From Secundilactobacillus angelensis (GTDB taxonomy: Bacteria > Bacillota > Bacilli > Lactobacillales > Lactobacillaceae): DNA of 64,000 nucleotides. The notes under the pieces were generated by a model. The model saw nothing but the letters and a program-made list of their open reading frames with translations. It did not search any database and was not told the origin of the DNA. Location: NCBI RefSeq assembly GCF_012641075.1, contig NZ_JAAXLJ010000006.1, positions 1 to 64,000 of the forward strand, read 5' to 3'. A program made the position numbers and the translations under genes. Positions 16,820 through 25,066 of this stretch are shown one piece after another (the stretch's first letter is position 1; the number at the start of each line of letters is the position of its first letter).

Positions 16820-17821
16820 CTAGTGAGTTGATGCGCGTTTCATTAAGCCATAAGGTAATAAGACAGTCTTATTATCCACTGGTTCGTTGTTCATCAGTTT
16901 AGTCAGTAACCGCATTGCAACGGCACCAATATCGTATAGTGGTTGGGTAATAGACGACATCTTTGGCCGAACCATTTCGGTCAATTTAGTGTCATTGCTG
17001 GTAATGATTTCAAAATCATCTGGAACGCTCATCCCGGCATCAGTGATACCGTTCATCACGCCAGCAGCTAACTCATCATCACCAATCACCGCAGCGGTAG
17101 CGTTAACTGATTGTAAAGCCGGTTGCAAAAGCTGCCCTGCTTTGTATGAATAGTCGGTCTCAAATACCAACTTGTCATCATAACGGACGCCAGCCTTTTT
17201 CAAAGCTTGCTTATAACCCTTCAAACGGTAGTCACGATTGATTGGGTAGTCCAAGCTACCAGAAACAAACGCAACGCGCTCGTTACCGTGATCAATCAAG
17301 TTCTTCGTTGCTTCTTCAACGGCAGCGGTGTAATCGATGTTTACACTAGGCATTTGGTCTTGATCATCAACACAGCCAGCGAGAACGATCGGTGTCTTTG
17401 ACCGTTCGAATTCCTTGCGAACTTCATCACTGATATCGTTTCCCATGAAAACGATACCATCAACTTGCTTGGCCATTAAAGTATTAAGCACCTGAACCTC
17501 TTTCCGGCCGTTTTCGTCAGAATTAGTCAAAATGATGTTGTATTTATACATCATGGCAATATCGTCGATGCCTCGTGCCAGAGCCGAAAAGTATACGTTG
17601 GTAACGTCAGGAATAATGACACCAACAGTAGTTGTCTTTTTACTGGCTAGCCCCCGAGCGACGGCGTTTGGCCGATAGTCCAATCGTTCAATGACGTCCA
17701 ACACTTTTTTCCGTGTTGCCGGTTTGACGTTTGGGTTCCCGTTAACCACTCTTGATACAGTGGCCATCGACACATCGGCTTCACGGGCGACATCATATAT
17801 TGTTACAGTCTGTTTATCCAT
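16820..17821 (-). CDS. ccpA: Catabolite control protein A
   Basis: A 333-residue LacI-family regulator, the length and start (MDKQTVTIYDVAREADVSMA) of CcpA. The helix-turn-helix and hinge helix are at residues 6-60 (T-V-S-R-V-V-N-G-N-P-N-V-K). The effector domain follows with T-T-V-G-V-I-I-P-D-V-T-N. Together with HPr phosphorylated at Ser46 it binds cre sites and controls carbon use. It sits divergent to pepQ, as in many lactobacilli, and a perfect cre palindrome in its own promoter points to autoregulation. AAAGGG precedes the ATG. Confidence 0.97.
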   Translation of the reverse strand: MDKQTVTIYDVAREADVSMATVSRVVNGNPNVKPATRKKVLDVIERLDYRPNAVARGLASKKTTTVGVIIPDVTNVYFSALARGIDDIAMMYKYNIILTNSDENGRKEVQVLNTLMAKQVDGIVFMGNDISDEVRKEFERSKTPIVLAGCVDDQDQMPSVNIDYTAAVEEATKNLIDHGNERVAFVSGSLDYPINRDYRLKGYKQALKKAGVRYDDKLVFETDYSYKAGQLLQPALQSVNATAAVIGDDELAAGVMNGITDAGMSVPDDFEIITSNDTKLTEMVRPKMSSITQPLYDIGAVAMRLLTKLMNNEPVDNKTVLLPYGLMKRASTH

Positions 17822-17880
17822 TGCGATAGCCCTTTCTTTATTGATTTAATTTGTTTTCATTGATTTTCAATATCTCGACT

Positions 17881-17909
17881 AGAATATCAGATATCTTTTC
17901 AGAAATCAA
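17881..17909 (-). promoter_or_regulatory. ccpA promoter
   Basis: On the minus strand TTGATT (17904-17909), 17-base spacer, then TGA-TATTCT, an extended -10 box (17881-17886). Its -35 box runs into the edge of the cre palindrome at 17907-17930, so bound CcpA would block RNA polymerase. Confidence 0.65.
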
Positions 17910-17930
17910 ATTGAAAACGTTTTCAATTTG
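17907..17930. promoter_or_regulatory. cre site (CcpA operator), 24-bp perfect palindrome
   Basis: CAAATTGAAAAC followed by its exact reverse complement GTTTTCAATTTG. The centre TTGAAAACGTTTTCAA fits the catabolite-responsive element consensus. It lies at the -35 box of ccpA and about 325 bases from the pepQ promoter. Between 17931 and 18256 I see no further clear site. Confidence 0.85.
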
Positions 17931-18256
17931 ATAATACACTCTTCATTCAGACTTTTCAAGGCTGCCGTACTGGTTCCACTCACATCAATTATCGAAAAAA
18001 ACTAGATTTGTCAATCATTGACTTCTCAATTAATTTCTGAAAAGCCTTGTAAAACCTAGGTTATAAAAGTTTCCCTAAGCCGTAAAAAGTGACCTCATAA
18101 AAAGTAATACCCGCCAAGAATATTTATAAAATTTTCTCCTTTTTCAGACTCTTATCCAACTTCTACCGTTTTAGATACAAGGCCTGGCTTGCCACTACCG
18201 TCCCCGCTAAAATTCACTTGAACAACTCCCCGATCAAATTCAGATTGACGGAAACA

Positions 18257-18265
18257 TGATATAAT
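18257..18265 (+). promoter_or_regulatory. pepQ promoter (extended -10)
   Basis: TGATATAAT gives a TGn motif plus a perfect TATAAT 28 bases before the GTG start; no good -35 box is seen at 17 bases. This closes the 472-base gap between ccpA and pepQ. Confidence 0.65.
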
Positions 18266-18293
18266 GACTTCATCCTAATTCGAGGTGATTATT

Positions 18294-19394
18294 GTGTCAA
18301 AACTACAACAAGTTCAGGAATGGACTGAAAAGCAACACGCTGATTTTACATACATCAGTGATCCGCACACCATCCAGTATTTAACCGGCTTCTACAGTGA
18401 TCCGATTGAACGAGTATTGGCCCTAGTCGTTTTTCCTGACCAAGATCCGTTCATGTTTGCACCCGCACTAGAAGTTGAAGCCATAAAAGACACTGGCTTT
18501 TCCTTTCCTGTATACGGTTACTTAGATCATGAAAATCCATGGCAGATGATTGCAGACGACGTGAAAAAACGTGTTAACCATCCAACCGAAATTGCGTTGG
18601 AAAAAAATCAACTTTCAGTGGACCGACTTGAACGATTGCAACAAGTCTTTACTGACGCCCAATTCAGCCTTGATATCACCCCTTTCATTAATCAATTACG
18701 GGTGATCAAAACTCCCGACGAAATTGAAAAGTTAGCTATTGCGGGTAAATGGGCAGATTTCGCTTTTCAAAAAGGCTTTGCTGCAGTAAAAGCCGGGCGA
18801 ACCGAGCAACAAGTTGTGGCTGAATTACAGTACGCTCTGATGAAGGAAGGTATCATGCAAATGAGTTTTGATACCCTCGTGCAAGCTGGTGCCCACGCTG
18901 CAGAACCACATGGTGCCACCAACGCTACCAAGTTTGAAAATAACGAACTCATTTTGTTTGACCTTGGTACAATTTGGGACGGCTACATCTCAGATGCTTC
19001 CAGAACCGTTGCGCTAGGGAAACCAACCGAGAAGCAGCTAGATATTTATCAGGTTTGTCTAGAAGCCCAATTAACAGCACAGGCTGCTGCAAAGCCTGGC
19101 ATCACTGCCGCAGAATTAGACAAAGTTGCTCGAGACATTATTTCAAAAGCCGGTTATGGGGAATACTTCATTCACCGACTTGGTCACGGCATGGGCATGA
19201 GTGAACACGAATTTCCGTCCATTATGGCAGGTAACGACATGCTACTTCAGCCCGGAATGTGCTTTTCAATCGAACCAGGTATTTATATCCCAGGTGTTGC
19301 TGGTGTCCGGATTGAGGATTGTGTTCATATTACGGACAATGGCTGTGAACCTTTCACGCATACTTCAAAACAACTCACCTATGTTGGTGAATAA
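18294..19394 (+). CDS. pepQ: Xaa-Pro dipeptidase (prolidase)
   Basis: A 366-residue M24 metallopeptidase that splits X-Pro dipeptides in the cytoplasm. Metal ligands are visible in order: L-F-D-L-G-T-I-W-D-G-Y-I-S-D-A-S-R-T (two Asp), H-R-L-G-H-G-M-G (His), S-I-E-P-G-I-Y (Glu) and G-V-R-I-E-D (Glu). An N-terminal creatinase-like domain fills residues 1-125. The GTG at 18294 follows GAGGTG by 7 bases and gives the N-terminus SKLQQVQEW; the GTG at 18285 is part of the ribosome site. Its position divergent from ccpA is classic for lactobacilli. Confidence 0.95.
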   Translation: MSKLQQVQEWTEKQHADFTYISDPHTIQYLTGFYSDPIERVLALVVFPDQDPFMFAPALEVEAIKDTGFSFPVYGYLDHENPWQMIADDVKKRVNHPTEIALEKNQLSVDRLERLQQVFTDAQFSLDITPFINQLRVIKTPDEIEKLAIAGKWADFAFQKGFAAVKAGRTEQQVVAELQYALMKEGIMQMSFDTLVQAGAHAAEPHGATNATKFENNELILFDLGTIWDGYISDASRTVALGKPTEKQLDIYQVCLEAQLTAQAAAKPGITAAELDKVARDIISKAGYGEYFIHRLGHGMGMSEHEFPSIMAGNDMLLQPGMCFSIEPGIYIPGVAGVRIEDCVHITDNGCEPFTHTSKQLTYVGE

Positions 19395-19407
19395 TTAAAT
19401 CAAATTC

Positions 19408-19450
19408 AAAAAACAGCTTAGCATCGGAATTCGACGCTAAGCTGTTTTTT
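19408..19450. terminator. Bidirectional terminator between pepQ and ytxH-like gene
   Basis: AAAAAACAGCTTAGC pairs with GCTAAGCTGTTTTTT (15 bp) around a 13-base loop; A and T tracts serve both directions. Confidence 0.92.
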
Positions 19451-19465
19451 AGATAAATATAATAC

Positions 19466-19927
19466 CTAATCTTGTTTTGTTTCGTCACTATCATCTGGTG
19501 ACTCTGGGTCGTCTGTTGATGTTTTTGATTCATCCGCAACGTCTGCACCGCCAAAGGTATCTTCACTATTCAATACGATATCATCCGAATCGTCATCAGC
19601 CGAAGTGGAAACATCTGCCAATTCATCTCGCAATGAATCGTCGTCTCCCGTATTGGGCTTGAGAGAAGTATCACCAAACTGATTAGCAGCCTGCTTCACC
19701 CGATCGCTAACAGTTTGAGTTTGATCGGAGAAAGTTTCCTTAAAGTCATCCCAAGCGTCACTAGCATAAAACGCATAGTCGACAGCTCGATCCTTTGCGA
19801 TATCCATCTTTTCTTGAAGGTCTGCTTTAAGTTGTTCCTTATCCTCATCGCTCAAGCGACGGTATGCCACATGCGCAGCGGCAGCTCCAGCAGCTAAACC
19901 AACTAAAAAGCCAAACTTTTTTCCCAT
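19466..19927 (-). CDS. YtxH-like envelope protein
   Basis: A 153-residue protein with one N-terminal hydrophobic stretch (GKKFGFLVGLAAGAAAAHVA), a helical middle part, then a very acidic Asp/Ser/Thr-rich tail from residue 95. This is the layout of YtxH-type general stress proteins, a single-pass membrane protein with a helical domain. B. subtilis ytxG-ytxH-ytxJ also lies beside ccpA, which supports the call. It follows the DUF948 gene by 22 bases and is probably cotranscribed. Its function is unknown. Confidence 0.75.
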   Translation of the reverse strand: MGKKFGFLVGLAAGAAAAHVAYRRLSDEDKEQLKADLQEKMDIAKDRAVDYAFYASDAWDDFKETFSDQTQTVSDRVKQAANQFGDTSLKPNTGDDDSLRDELADVSTSADDDSDDIVLNSEDTFGGADVADESKTSTDDPESPDDSDETKQD

Positions 19928-19949
19928 AAGTGAAAACTCCCTTCAATGA

Positions 19950-20354
19950 TCAATCTTTATTTTTTCGACCACGATAAGCGTTAACAACTGACTCACCCAG
20001 TTTGGCAAATAAACTGGTAGTCGCCGTTCTCTTGGCCGTTGATTTTACCTTACCCGTTAAGTGATGTGTGGCTGAATTTAATTCAGAAACACTGGTACCC
20101 AAATCAGCAGCTGCCTTAAAGACTGGGTCAATCGTCGCAACTTTATGATTCACGTCGTCTAACAACGTATTGGCATTTGCCAAAATATCTTCCGCGTGCT
20201 TACTGATGACATCCAAATCTTCAGTCATCGTTTTCACACTTTTGTTAACCTCACCGAGTGTGCGCGTCATCTTCATTAAAAAGGCACCGATAAAGAACAC
20301 TAAAATTAAAAATGCGATGGCGGCGATTAGGCCTGCCACTTGTCCTGCTGTCAA
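19950..20354 (-). CDS. DUF948 (YtxG-like) protein
   Basis: A 134-residue protein with an N-terminal membrane helix (residues 4-27), then a long amphipathic coiled region of DUF948 type (about 30-100: S-V-K-T-M-T-E-D-L, I-L-A-N-A-N-T-L-L-D-D-V) and a basic end. I use a TTG start at 20354, with AAGGAGGGG five bases before it. Paired with the YtxH-like gene as in the Bacillus ytxGH stress operon. Its function is unknown; related DUF948 proteins resemble chemoreceptor-like coiled coils. Confidence 0.82.
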   Translation of the reverse strand: MTAGQVAGLIAAIAFLILVFFIGAFLMKMTRTLGEVNKSVKTMTEDLDVISKHAEDILANANTLLDDVNHKVATIDPVFKAAADLGTSVSELNSATHHLTGKVKSTAKRTATTSLFAKLGESVVNAYRGRKNKD

Positions 20355-20497
20355 AATACCCCTCCTTACTTTTTACTGTTAGCTTAAGAATAGCATTGCG
20401 GCTACTCTGACGCAATATAAAACCCACCGTAACAACTGCTTTTTTGTTGCTCAATCTGTTACACTAATTGATGATACTATTTCAAGGAGCGGATAAC

Positions 20498-21349
20498 ATG
20501 ATATTGAGTAGTCACCTCACGCGGTTCATTCAACATTTTAATTGGCAACAGATTGGCGAAAATATGGCCACAACACTTTTTCAGCTTTTGCTGGTGACCA
20601 TTGGGCTGCTACTGGTTGACTGGATCGGTAAAAAAATTATTCGTCACTTATTCAAACGTTATAAAAAAAATAAATTCGTTGCAGAATCAGCCAATCGCAT
20701 CGACACAATCTTTACCCTGGTCTTAAATATCTTTCAGTATACGGTAATTTTCTTTTGGATTTACGCCCTGCTCTCGTTCATGGGCGTCCCAGTTGGAACT
20801 TTAATCGCTGGGGCTGGGATCTTCAGTTTAGCGTTAGGTCTGGGGGCCCAGGGGTTCGTTTCCGATATTGTAACAGGCGCCTTTATCTTGATGGAAGATC
20901 AAATCAACGTTGGTGACTCGGTTAAAATCGGCGAAGTTGAAGGGACCGTTTCCGCTGTTGGTATTCGAACGACACAAGTCATTAGCGCTGATGGTACACT
21001 GAATTTTATTCCTAACCGTAACATTACCATCGTCAGCAACAAATCGCGACACGAAATGCGCGCCATGGTTCAAATCCCCATATTTCCGGATTCGCCCATT
21101 GACCAAATCAATCAGATTATTGAAACTGTCAATAAAACGGTTCCCTCACAATTTCCAACTATCACTCAAGTACCTGCAAATATTGGAACGGTTCCTCTGT
21201 CAAACGGCCAAGTCGTGATTCAAGTCGTGACGTTTACGCAACCCGGTGAGCAATTCGCCGTCCAGCACAAATTGCTGTCCGCCTATTTAAAGGCAATCAA
21301 TGATGCAAATATTGAACTTCCAACAACCTATCATAATGATAAAAAATAA
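20498..21349 (+). CDS. Small-conductance mechanosensitive channel (MscS family)
   Basis: A 283-residue membrane channel with three to four N-terminal helices, then the pore helix region G-A-G-I-F-S-L-A-L-G-L-G-A-Q-G-F-V-S-D and the beta domain signature I-N-V-G-D-S-V-K-I-G-E-V-E-G-T-V. It opens on membrane stretch to release solutes in osmotic downshock. I start at the ATG at 20498, which has CAAGGAG before it; the TTG/ATG pair at 20468/20471 lacks a ribosome site. The C-terminal alpha-beta domain is complete. Confidence 0.92.
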   Translation: MILSSHLTRFIQHFNWQQIGENMATTLFQLLLVTIGLLLVDWIGKKIIRHLFKRYKKNKFVAESANRIDTIFTLVLNIFQYTVIFFWIYALLSFMGVPVGTLIAGAGIFSLALGLGAQGFVSDIVTGAFILMEDQINVGDSVKIGEVEGTVSAVGIRTTQVISADGTLNFIPNRNITIVSNKSRHEMRAMVQIPIFPDSPIDQINQIIETVNKTVPSQFPTITQVPANIGTVPLSNGQVVIQVVTFTQPGEQFAVQHKLLSAYLKAINDANIELPTTYHNDKK

Positions 21350-21378
21350 GCTAAAACCTCATTTAAAATACAAAACAA

Positions 21379-21419
21379 GTAACGGCGGGCACCCCAAATC
21401 GGGGATACTCGCCGTTACT
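21379..21419. terminator. Strong hairpin between convergent mscS and CBS genes
   Basis: AGTAACGGCG pairs with CGCCGTTACT and an inner CCCC/GGGG stem closes a short loop. On the minus strand it is followed by TGTTTTGTATTTT, so it should end the CBS-gene operon; on the plus strand the T tract is poor. Confidence 0.72.
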
Positions 21420-21453
21420 CGTTAAAACGCTTAGTTGTCATAAAGCAACTGCC

Positions 21454-21942
21454 TTAGCCGTTATTTTCTATGGACTTCAGCAAAGGCGAAACGTTGTACT
21501 GTTCAGAAAAATTATGGGCTAAGTAATTCACCCGTTTTAAAAGTTCACGGCGCGTAATAATACCAGTGAAGGTTTTTTCATCCGAAACCACTGGCACGAA
21601 GTTATCATCAATCAGCAAATGCATGATTTCCTCTAAATCAGTAGGGTCTTCAATCGACCGGAAATCCGTCTGCATGACATCAGCCACTGTTAGCTGACGC
21701 AAGTTTTCAGACGCCACGTGGTCCGTATCTAGCATATGTTCGGTAATCATCGAAAGTGAGACCAACCCGCAGAGATGTTGGTCGTTATCTAGAACTGGCA
21801 CCTTCGAATAACCAACTTTTGTAAGCACCAAGAAGGCGTGATAGCAGTCATTTTTAACCATGACATTAGCAACCAGATTCGCTGGAATAATCAAATTGTC
21901 ATGGTCTTCCATGATCATTTTTTTAATCGGTTCATCAATCAT
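21454..21942 (-). CDS. cbpB: CBS-domain protein, CbpB-type cyclic di-AMP binder
   Basis: A 162-residue protein made of two CBS motifs (about residues 20-75 and 85-145), with Y-S-K-V-P-V-L-D and F-V-P-V-V-S-D cores, matching the stand-alone CBS protein CbpB (YkuL). In Listeria and Bacillus, CbpB without c-di-AMP stimulates the (p)ppGpp synthetase Rel; c-di-AMP binding stops this. It is the last gene of the murI-rdgB-phosphoesterase operon, 22 bases after the phosphodiesterase. The family is likely from length and order; ligand binding itself is inferred. Confidence 0.78.
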   Translation of the reverse strand: MIDEPIKKMIMEDHDNLIIPANLVANVMVKNDCYHAFLVLTKVGYSKVPVLDNDQHLCGLVSLSMITEHMLDTDHVASENLRQLTVADVMQTDFRSIEDPTDLEEIMHLLIDDNFVPVVSDEKTFTGIITRRELLKRVNYLAHNFSEQYNVSPLLKSIENNG

Positions 21943-21964
21943 TTGTCGAACTCACTCAACCTTT

Positions 21965-22483
21965 CTAGCGTTCAAATTGCTGATGGAGCTGGTTGATCTG
22001 CTTCAAATCGCGATTATAAAAATCAACAGTCATCTGATCTGAGGAAACGTTGATGATGGCAAAAGTTCCACCAATCGATGCATATTGACCCCGTGGCAGG
22101 GAAATGCTACCCGGATTAACGTATAACCGACCCTGTGACATTTCAGCAGCTAACTGATGGGTGTGCCCAAACAGCACCACTGTGGCACCGATTTCTCGTG
22201 CTCTAAGGTCTAATTGAGTCAGACTCATGCCAACCTGATACAGGTGACCGTGTGTCATCAAGATTTTGGTGCCATCGATCACGCACTGCACTTCATTTGG
22301 GAAATCAATCCCGAAATCATTATTTCCCTTAACGACCTGAACGCCGTCAAAAAGGGGATCATCTCTGGTCATTTCCGAATCACCACAGTGAAAAATACCA
22401 TCGACTTGGTCACCGTAAGCATCAAAAACCGTTTGTAAGATTTGACGATCACCGTGATTATCACTGATTGCCAAAAGTTTCAT
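21965..22483 (-). CDS. YfcE/YsnB-family metallophosphodiesterase
   Basis: A 172-residue phosphodiesterase with compact calcineurin-like motifs: L-A-I-S-D-N-H-G-D (N-terminus), I-F-H-C-G-D-S-E, V-V-K-G-N-N-D, M-T-H-G-H and F-G-H-T-H. I choose the ATG at 22483, with GGGAGG six bases upstream. It starts one base before the rdgB stop codon region, so the two genes are coupled; in B. subtilis rdgB (ysnA) and ysnB are adjacent in the same way. It acts in the cytoplasm on unknown phosphodiesters. Confidence 0.9.
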   Translation of the reverse strand: MKLLAISDNHGDRQILQTVFDAYGDQVDGIFHCGDSEMTRDDPLFDGVQVVKGNNDFGIDFPNEVQCVIDGTKILMTHGHLYQVGMSLTQLDLRAREIGATVVLFGHTHQLAAEMSQGRLYVNPGSISLPRGQYASIGGTFAIINVSSDQMTVDFYNRDLKQINQLHQQFER

Positions 22484-22484
22484 G

Positions 22485-23087
22485 CTAAGCCTCCCACCAC
22501 TGATCAAATTGAGTCATCATCTTTTGAGTAGCTCTTCCGCGATGGCTAATGGCGTTTTTCTCATGATCGCTCATTTCTGCCATAGTCTTACCCTTCGAGG
22601 AAATGTAAAACAGGGGATCATAGCCGAAACCGTTTTCACCACGGGGCGCGTTCAAAATTTTGCCATGAACCTCGCCGTCTACCACCAGTTTTACCCCATT
22701 AGGTTTGAGTAGCACTAATGTCGTATGAAAAGTGGCTTGTCGTTTATCTGTCGGAACATCCTTTAAGTTGGCTAATAGTTTAGCATTATTAGCAGCATCA
22801 TCGTGATCACCCGCGTATCGCGCTGAATAGATTCCAGGATCACCATTCAACGCAGCCACTTCCAGCCCTGAGTCGTCCGCTAAAACTGGTAGTTGAGTGC
22901 GATCAGCAATGGTCTTGGCTTTAATGGTGGCATTTTCTTCAAACGTTGAACCCGTTTCTTGAATATCACCAACATCGGGAAAATCCGCTAAAGTTTTAAT
23001 CGTAATCCCTTTTGGTGCAAGCATCTCGGAAAATTCCCGTGCTTTCCCCTGGTTACGAGTGGCAATCACTAATGTGTCATGCTTCAT
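22485..23087 (-). CDS. rdgB: XTP/dITP diphosphatase (RdgB/HAM1)
   Basis: A 200-residue house-cleaning enzyme that hydrolyses non-canonical purine nucleotides (dITP, XTP) to monophosphates. Signature segments are V-I-A-T-R-N-Q-G-K-A-R-E-F, L-A-D-D-S-G-L-E-V with the catalytic Asp, G-I-Y-S-A-R-Y-A-G, G-F-G-Y-D-P-L-F and the C-terminal S-H-R-G-R-A. It overlaps the end of the glutamate racemase gene by 11 bases. Confidence 0.94.
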   Translation of the reverse strand: MKHDTLVIATRNQGKAREFSEMLAPKGITIKTLADFPDVGDIQETGSTFEENATIKAKTIADRTQLPVLADDSGLEVAALNGDPGIYSARYAGDHDDAANNAKLLANLKDVPTDKRQATFHTTLVLLKPNGVKLVVDGEVHGKILNAPRGENGFGYDPLFYISSKGKTMAEMSDHEKNAISHRGRATQKMMTQFDQWWEA

Positions 23088-23931
23088 GGCTAGGCTCCTT
23101 TGGTTTCAAATCTCCATACTGCACCAATTCTTCAACTGGAACATGGCTCACGTCTAACTGGGCTAGCTGAAGCCAGTCTTTCGCAATGGCACTAAATCCT
23201 GCAACGTCACCGGTGGTATAAAACTTTGGTTGTTCAAAATGGCCACTAGTGTTCAACAAATTCTGATCAGTAAGTAACTGTTTAACCACCCTGACAGTTT
23301 CCACACCAGAATCCACTAACGTGACATCTGCACCCATCGCTAAACGAATTGCATTCGTTAACAACGGAAAATGGGTACACCCTAAAATCAGGGTATCCAC
23401 TGGATGCGATTTAAAATACTGTAGCTGATCAGCAACTAGCTCACGTGTTGACGGGTCATGATATTGACCCGCCTCCACTACAGTCACGAATTCAGGGCAA
23501 GCTAGACCCTCAATCGATGCATTTGGCGCTATGTTGCTAATCGCTCGCTGGTAAGCATGACTCTTAATCGTTCCTTCGGTGGCAATGACACCAATGTGCT
23601 GACCACTTGAGACCTTAACTGCGGTCTGGCTGCCAGAATCAATGACGCCAACTACCGGAATCGATAGTTTAGCTTGCAAAATGGGTAATGCTGCGGCTGT
23701 TGCTGTATTACATGCTAGTACCAGAGCCTTGATGTCCTGGTCTAACAAAAAGCCCGCAATCTGTTGGACAAAGTGGGCTACTTCTTCAGTTGGGCGCGGT
23801 CCATAGGGTAGACGCGCCTGGTCGCCTAAGAAGACAATTGATTCGTTTGGAAGTTGTTTGAGTGCTTCTTTAATAACGGTTAGACCGCCAACACCGGAAT
23901 CTAAAAAACCAATCGGTTGAGATGTCATCAC
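23077..23931 (-). CDS. murI: Glutamate racemase
   Basis: A 284-residue racemase supplying D-glutamate for peptidoglycan. Both catalytic Cys residues are present: Cys74 in V-L-A-C-N-T-A-T and Cys185 in I-L-G-C-T-H-F-P. The substrate-binding DSGVGGL (residues 11-17) and PYGPR segments are intact. It is first in a four-gene operon murI-rdgB-yfcE-cbpB, the murI (racE)-rdgB order common in Firmicutes. Confidence 0.95.
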   Translation of the reverse strand: MMTSQPIGFLDSGVGGLTVIKEALKQLPNESIVFLGDQARLPYGPRPTEEVAHFVQQIAGFLLDQDIKALVLACNTATAAALPILQAKLSIPVVGVIDSGSQTAVKVSSGQHIGVIATEGTIKSHAYQRAISNIAPNASIEGLACPEFVTVVEAGQYHDPSTRELVADQLQYFKSHPVDTLILGCTHFPLLTNAIRLAMGADVTLVDSGVETVRVVKQLLTDQNLLNTSGHFEQPKFYTTGDVAGFSAIAKDWLQLAQLDVSHVPVEELVQYGDLKPKEPSHEA

Positions 23932-24089
23932 AATCTCCCTTTCAAATTGTTCTTGAAACTATATTATTATCCTTTTTAACTAGGGAAGCAAGAAATCTCA
24001 GTTTTTTTTAAGTTCCGTTAATTATCTTGCAATTTAAGCACATTCCATTGTAATGTTAACGTAATAGAAAAGTGAATGGAGAACACCTC

Positions 24090-24575
24090 ATGAATAATCA
24101 GATTTACGCACACTATCTCACAGACCCCGAAGCCGCCCCATTGTTCGGCAAAGCCCTTTTTCGAGACGTGGTTTTAAACGATCTTCTGGGCGCCGATGCT
24201 GGCAGCATTGCATATTGGGAAGGTAAGCAACTCGCTAGAAGATTTACTTTAGGCAATATTGACGACTTAGTTCACTTTTTCCAGCAAGCTGAACTGGGTG
24301 ATCTCATGCTTCAAAAGCAATCCGGAAAAGAGTGGCTGTTTACCCTCAGCGGTAAGCCAGTCACCAGTCGCCTCGCCTTACAGCCAGATGCTACCTTCTC
24401 ATTGGAAGCTGGCTTTCTAGCTCAAACTGCTCAACAAATGGTTGGTTTCGTCGCCGAAACAGAAATGGGTGAAAAGCCTAAGCGGGCAGATGGCATCCAA
24501 TTAGTGGTTCATTTAGATCCAAAAGACGCCGTTTCAGATCCACAGGAACTCAACCCAATGAAAATCATTGACTAA
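24090..24575 (+). CDS. YslB-family protein (DUF2507)
   Basis: A 161-residue cytoplasmic protein of the DUF2507/YslB family: an N-terminal L-F-G-K-A-L-F-R-D-V-V-L block followed by I-A-Y-W-E-G-K-Q-L-A-R and a C-terminal F-x-L-E-A-G-F-L-A-Q-x-x-Q segment. Members resemble the V4R-type fold and have no assigned role; in lactobacilli it sits opposite murI and trxA, as here. The ATG at 24090 follows ATGGAG at a normal distance; the GTG at 24072 has no ribosome site. Confidence 0.8.
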   Translation: MNNQIYAHYLTDPEAAPLFGKALFRDVVLNDLLGADAGSIAYWEGKQLARRFTLGNIDDLVHFFQQAELGDLMLQKQSGKEWLFTLSGKPVTSRLALQPDATFSLEAGFLAQTAQQMVGFVAETEMGEKPKRADGIQLVVHLDPKDAVSDPQELNPMKIID

Positions 24576-24604
24576 CTTTTAAAGCCGCGTTTCATTTATC
24601 CAAT

Positions 24605-24654
24605 AAAAATGGTCTCACTACCAGTTGAAAGAACTGATAATGAGACCATTTTTA
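24605..24654. terminator. Bidirectional terminator between yslB-like gene and trxA
   Basis: AAAAATGGTCTCA pairs with TGAGACCATTTTT, extended by an inner stem TACCAGTT/AACTGATA with mismatches. It serves both convergent genes. Confidence 0.9.
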
Positions 24655-24671
24655 TTAGGTTATAAACCCAA

Positions 24672-24992
24672 TTAAGCTTCTACGTACTGTGTCAGCAATT
24701 GTTTGAGTTGATCCTTGCTGTGATAGCCAACAATCGTATCCACTACTTGGCCATCCTTTTTGACAAGAAGGGTTGGGATACTCATAATACCGAATTTTTG
24801 AGGTGTGTCTGGGTTAGCGTCAACATCCATCTTGTTGAATGTGACCTGACCGTCCATTTCACTGGATAATTGTTCAACTACAGGTGATTGCATGCGACAA
24901 GGACCACACCAAGTTGCCCAGAAATCAGTTAATGTAACACCCTTCGATGTATCGTTTTCAAAAGTTTTATCTGTCGTTTCTGCAACAGCCAT
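24672..24992 (-). CDS. trxA: Thioredoxin
   Basis: A 106-residue thioredoxin with the redox site W-C-G-P-C (Cys29 and Cys32) and the conserved cis-Pro in M-S-I-P-T-L-L-V. It reduces protein disulfides in the cytoplasm, using electrons from thioredoxin reductase (not in this window). It is downstream of mutS2 with a promoter of its own in the gap. Confidence 0.96.
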   Translation of the reverse strand: MAVAETTDKTFENDTSKGVTLTDFWATWCGPCRMQSPVVEQLSSEMDGQVTFNKMDVDANPDTPQKFGIMSIPTLLVKKDGQVVDTIVGYHSKDQLKQLLTQYVEA

Positions 24993-25027
24993 AAAACGAT
25001 CCCTCCTTTATTTGTTTACAATTAGTA

Positions 25028-25055
25028 AGTCTATCAGATTTTCAAAAAAGCACAA
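25028..25055 (-). promoter_or_regulatory. trxA promoter
   Basis: On the minus strand TTGTGC (25050-25055), a 16-base spacer, TAGACT (25028-25033), 35 bases before the trxA start codon with AAAGGAGGG between. The -35 box overlaps nothing coding. Confidence 0.6.
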
Positions 25056-25066
25056 GTATTTAGCGT

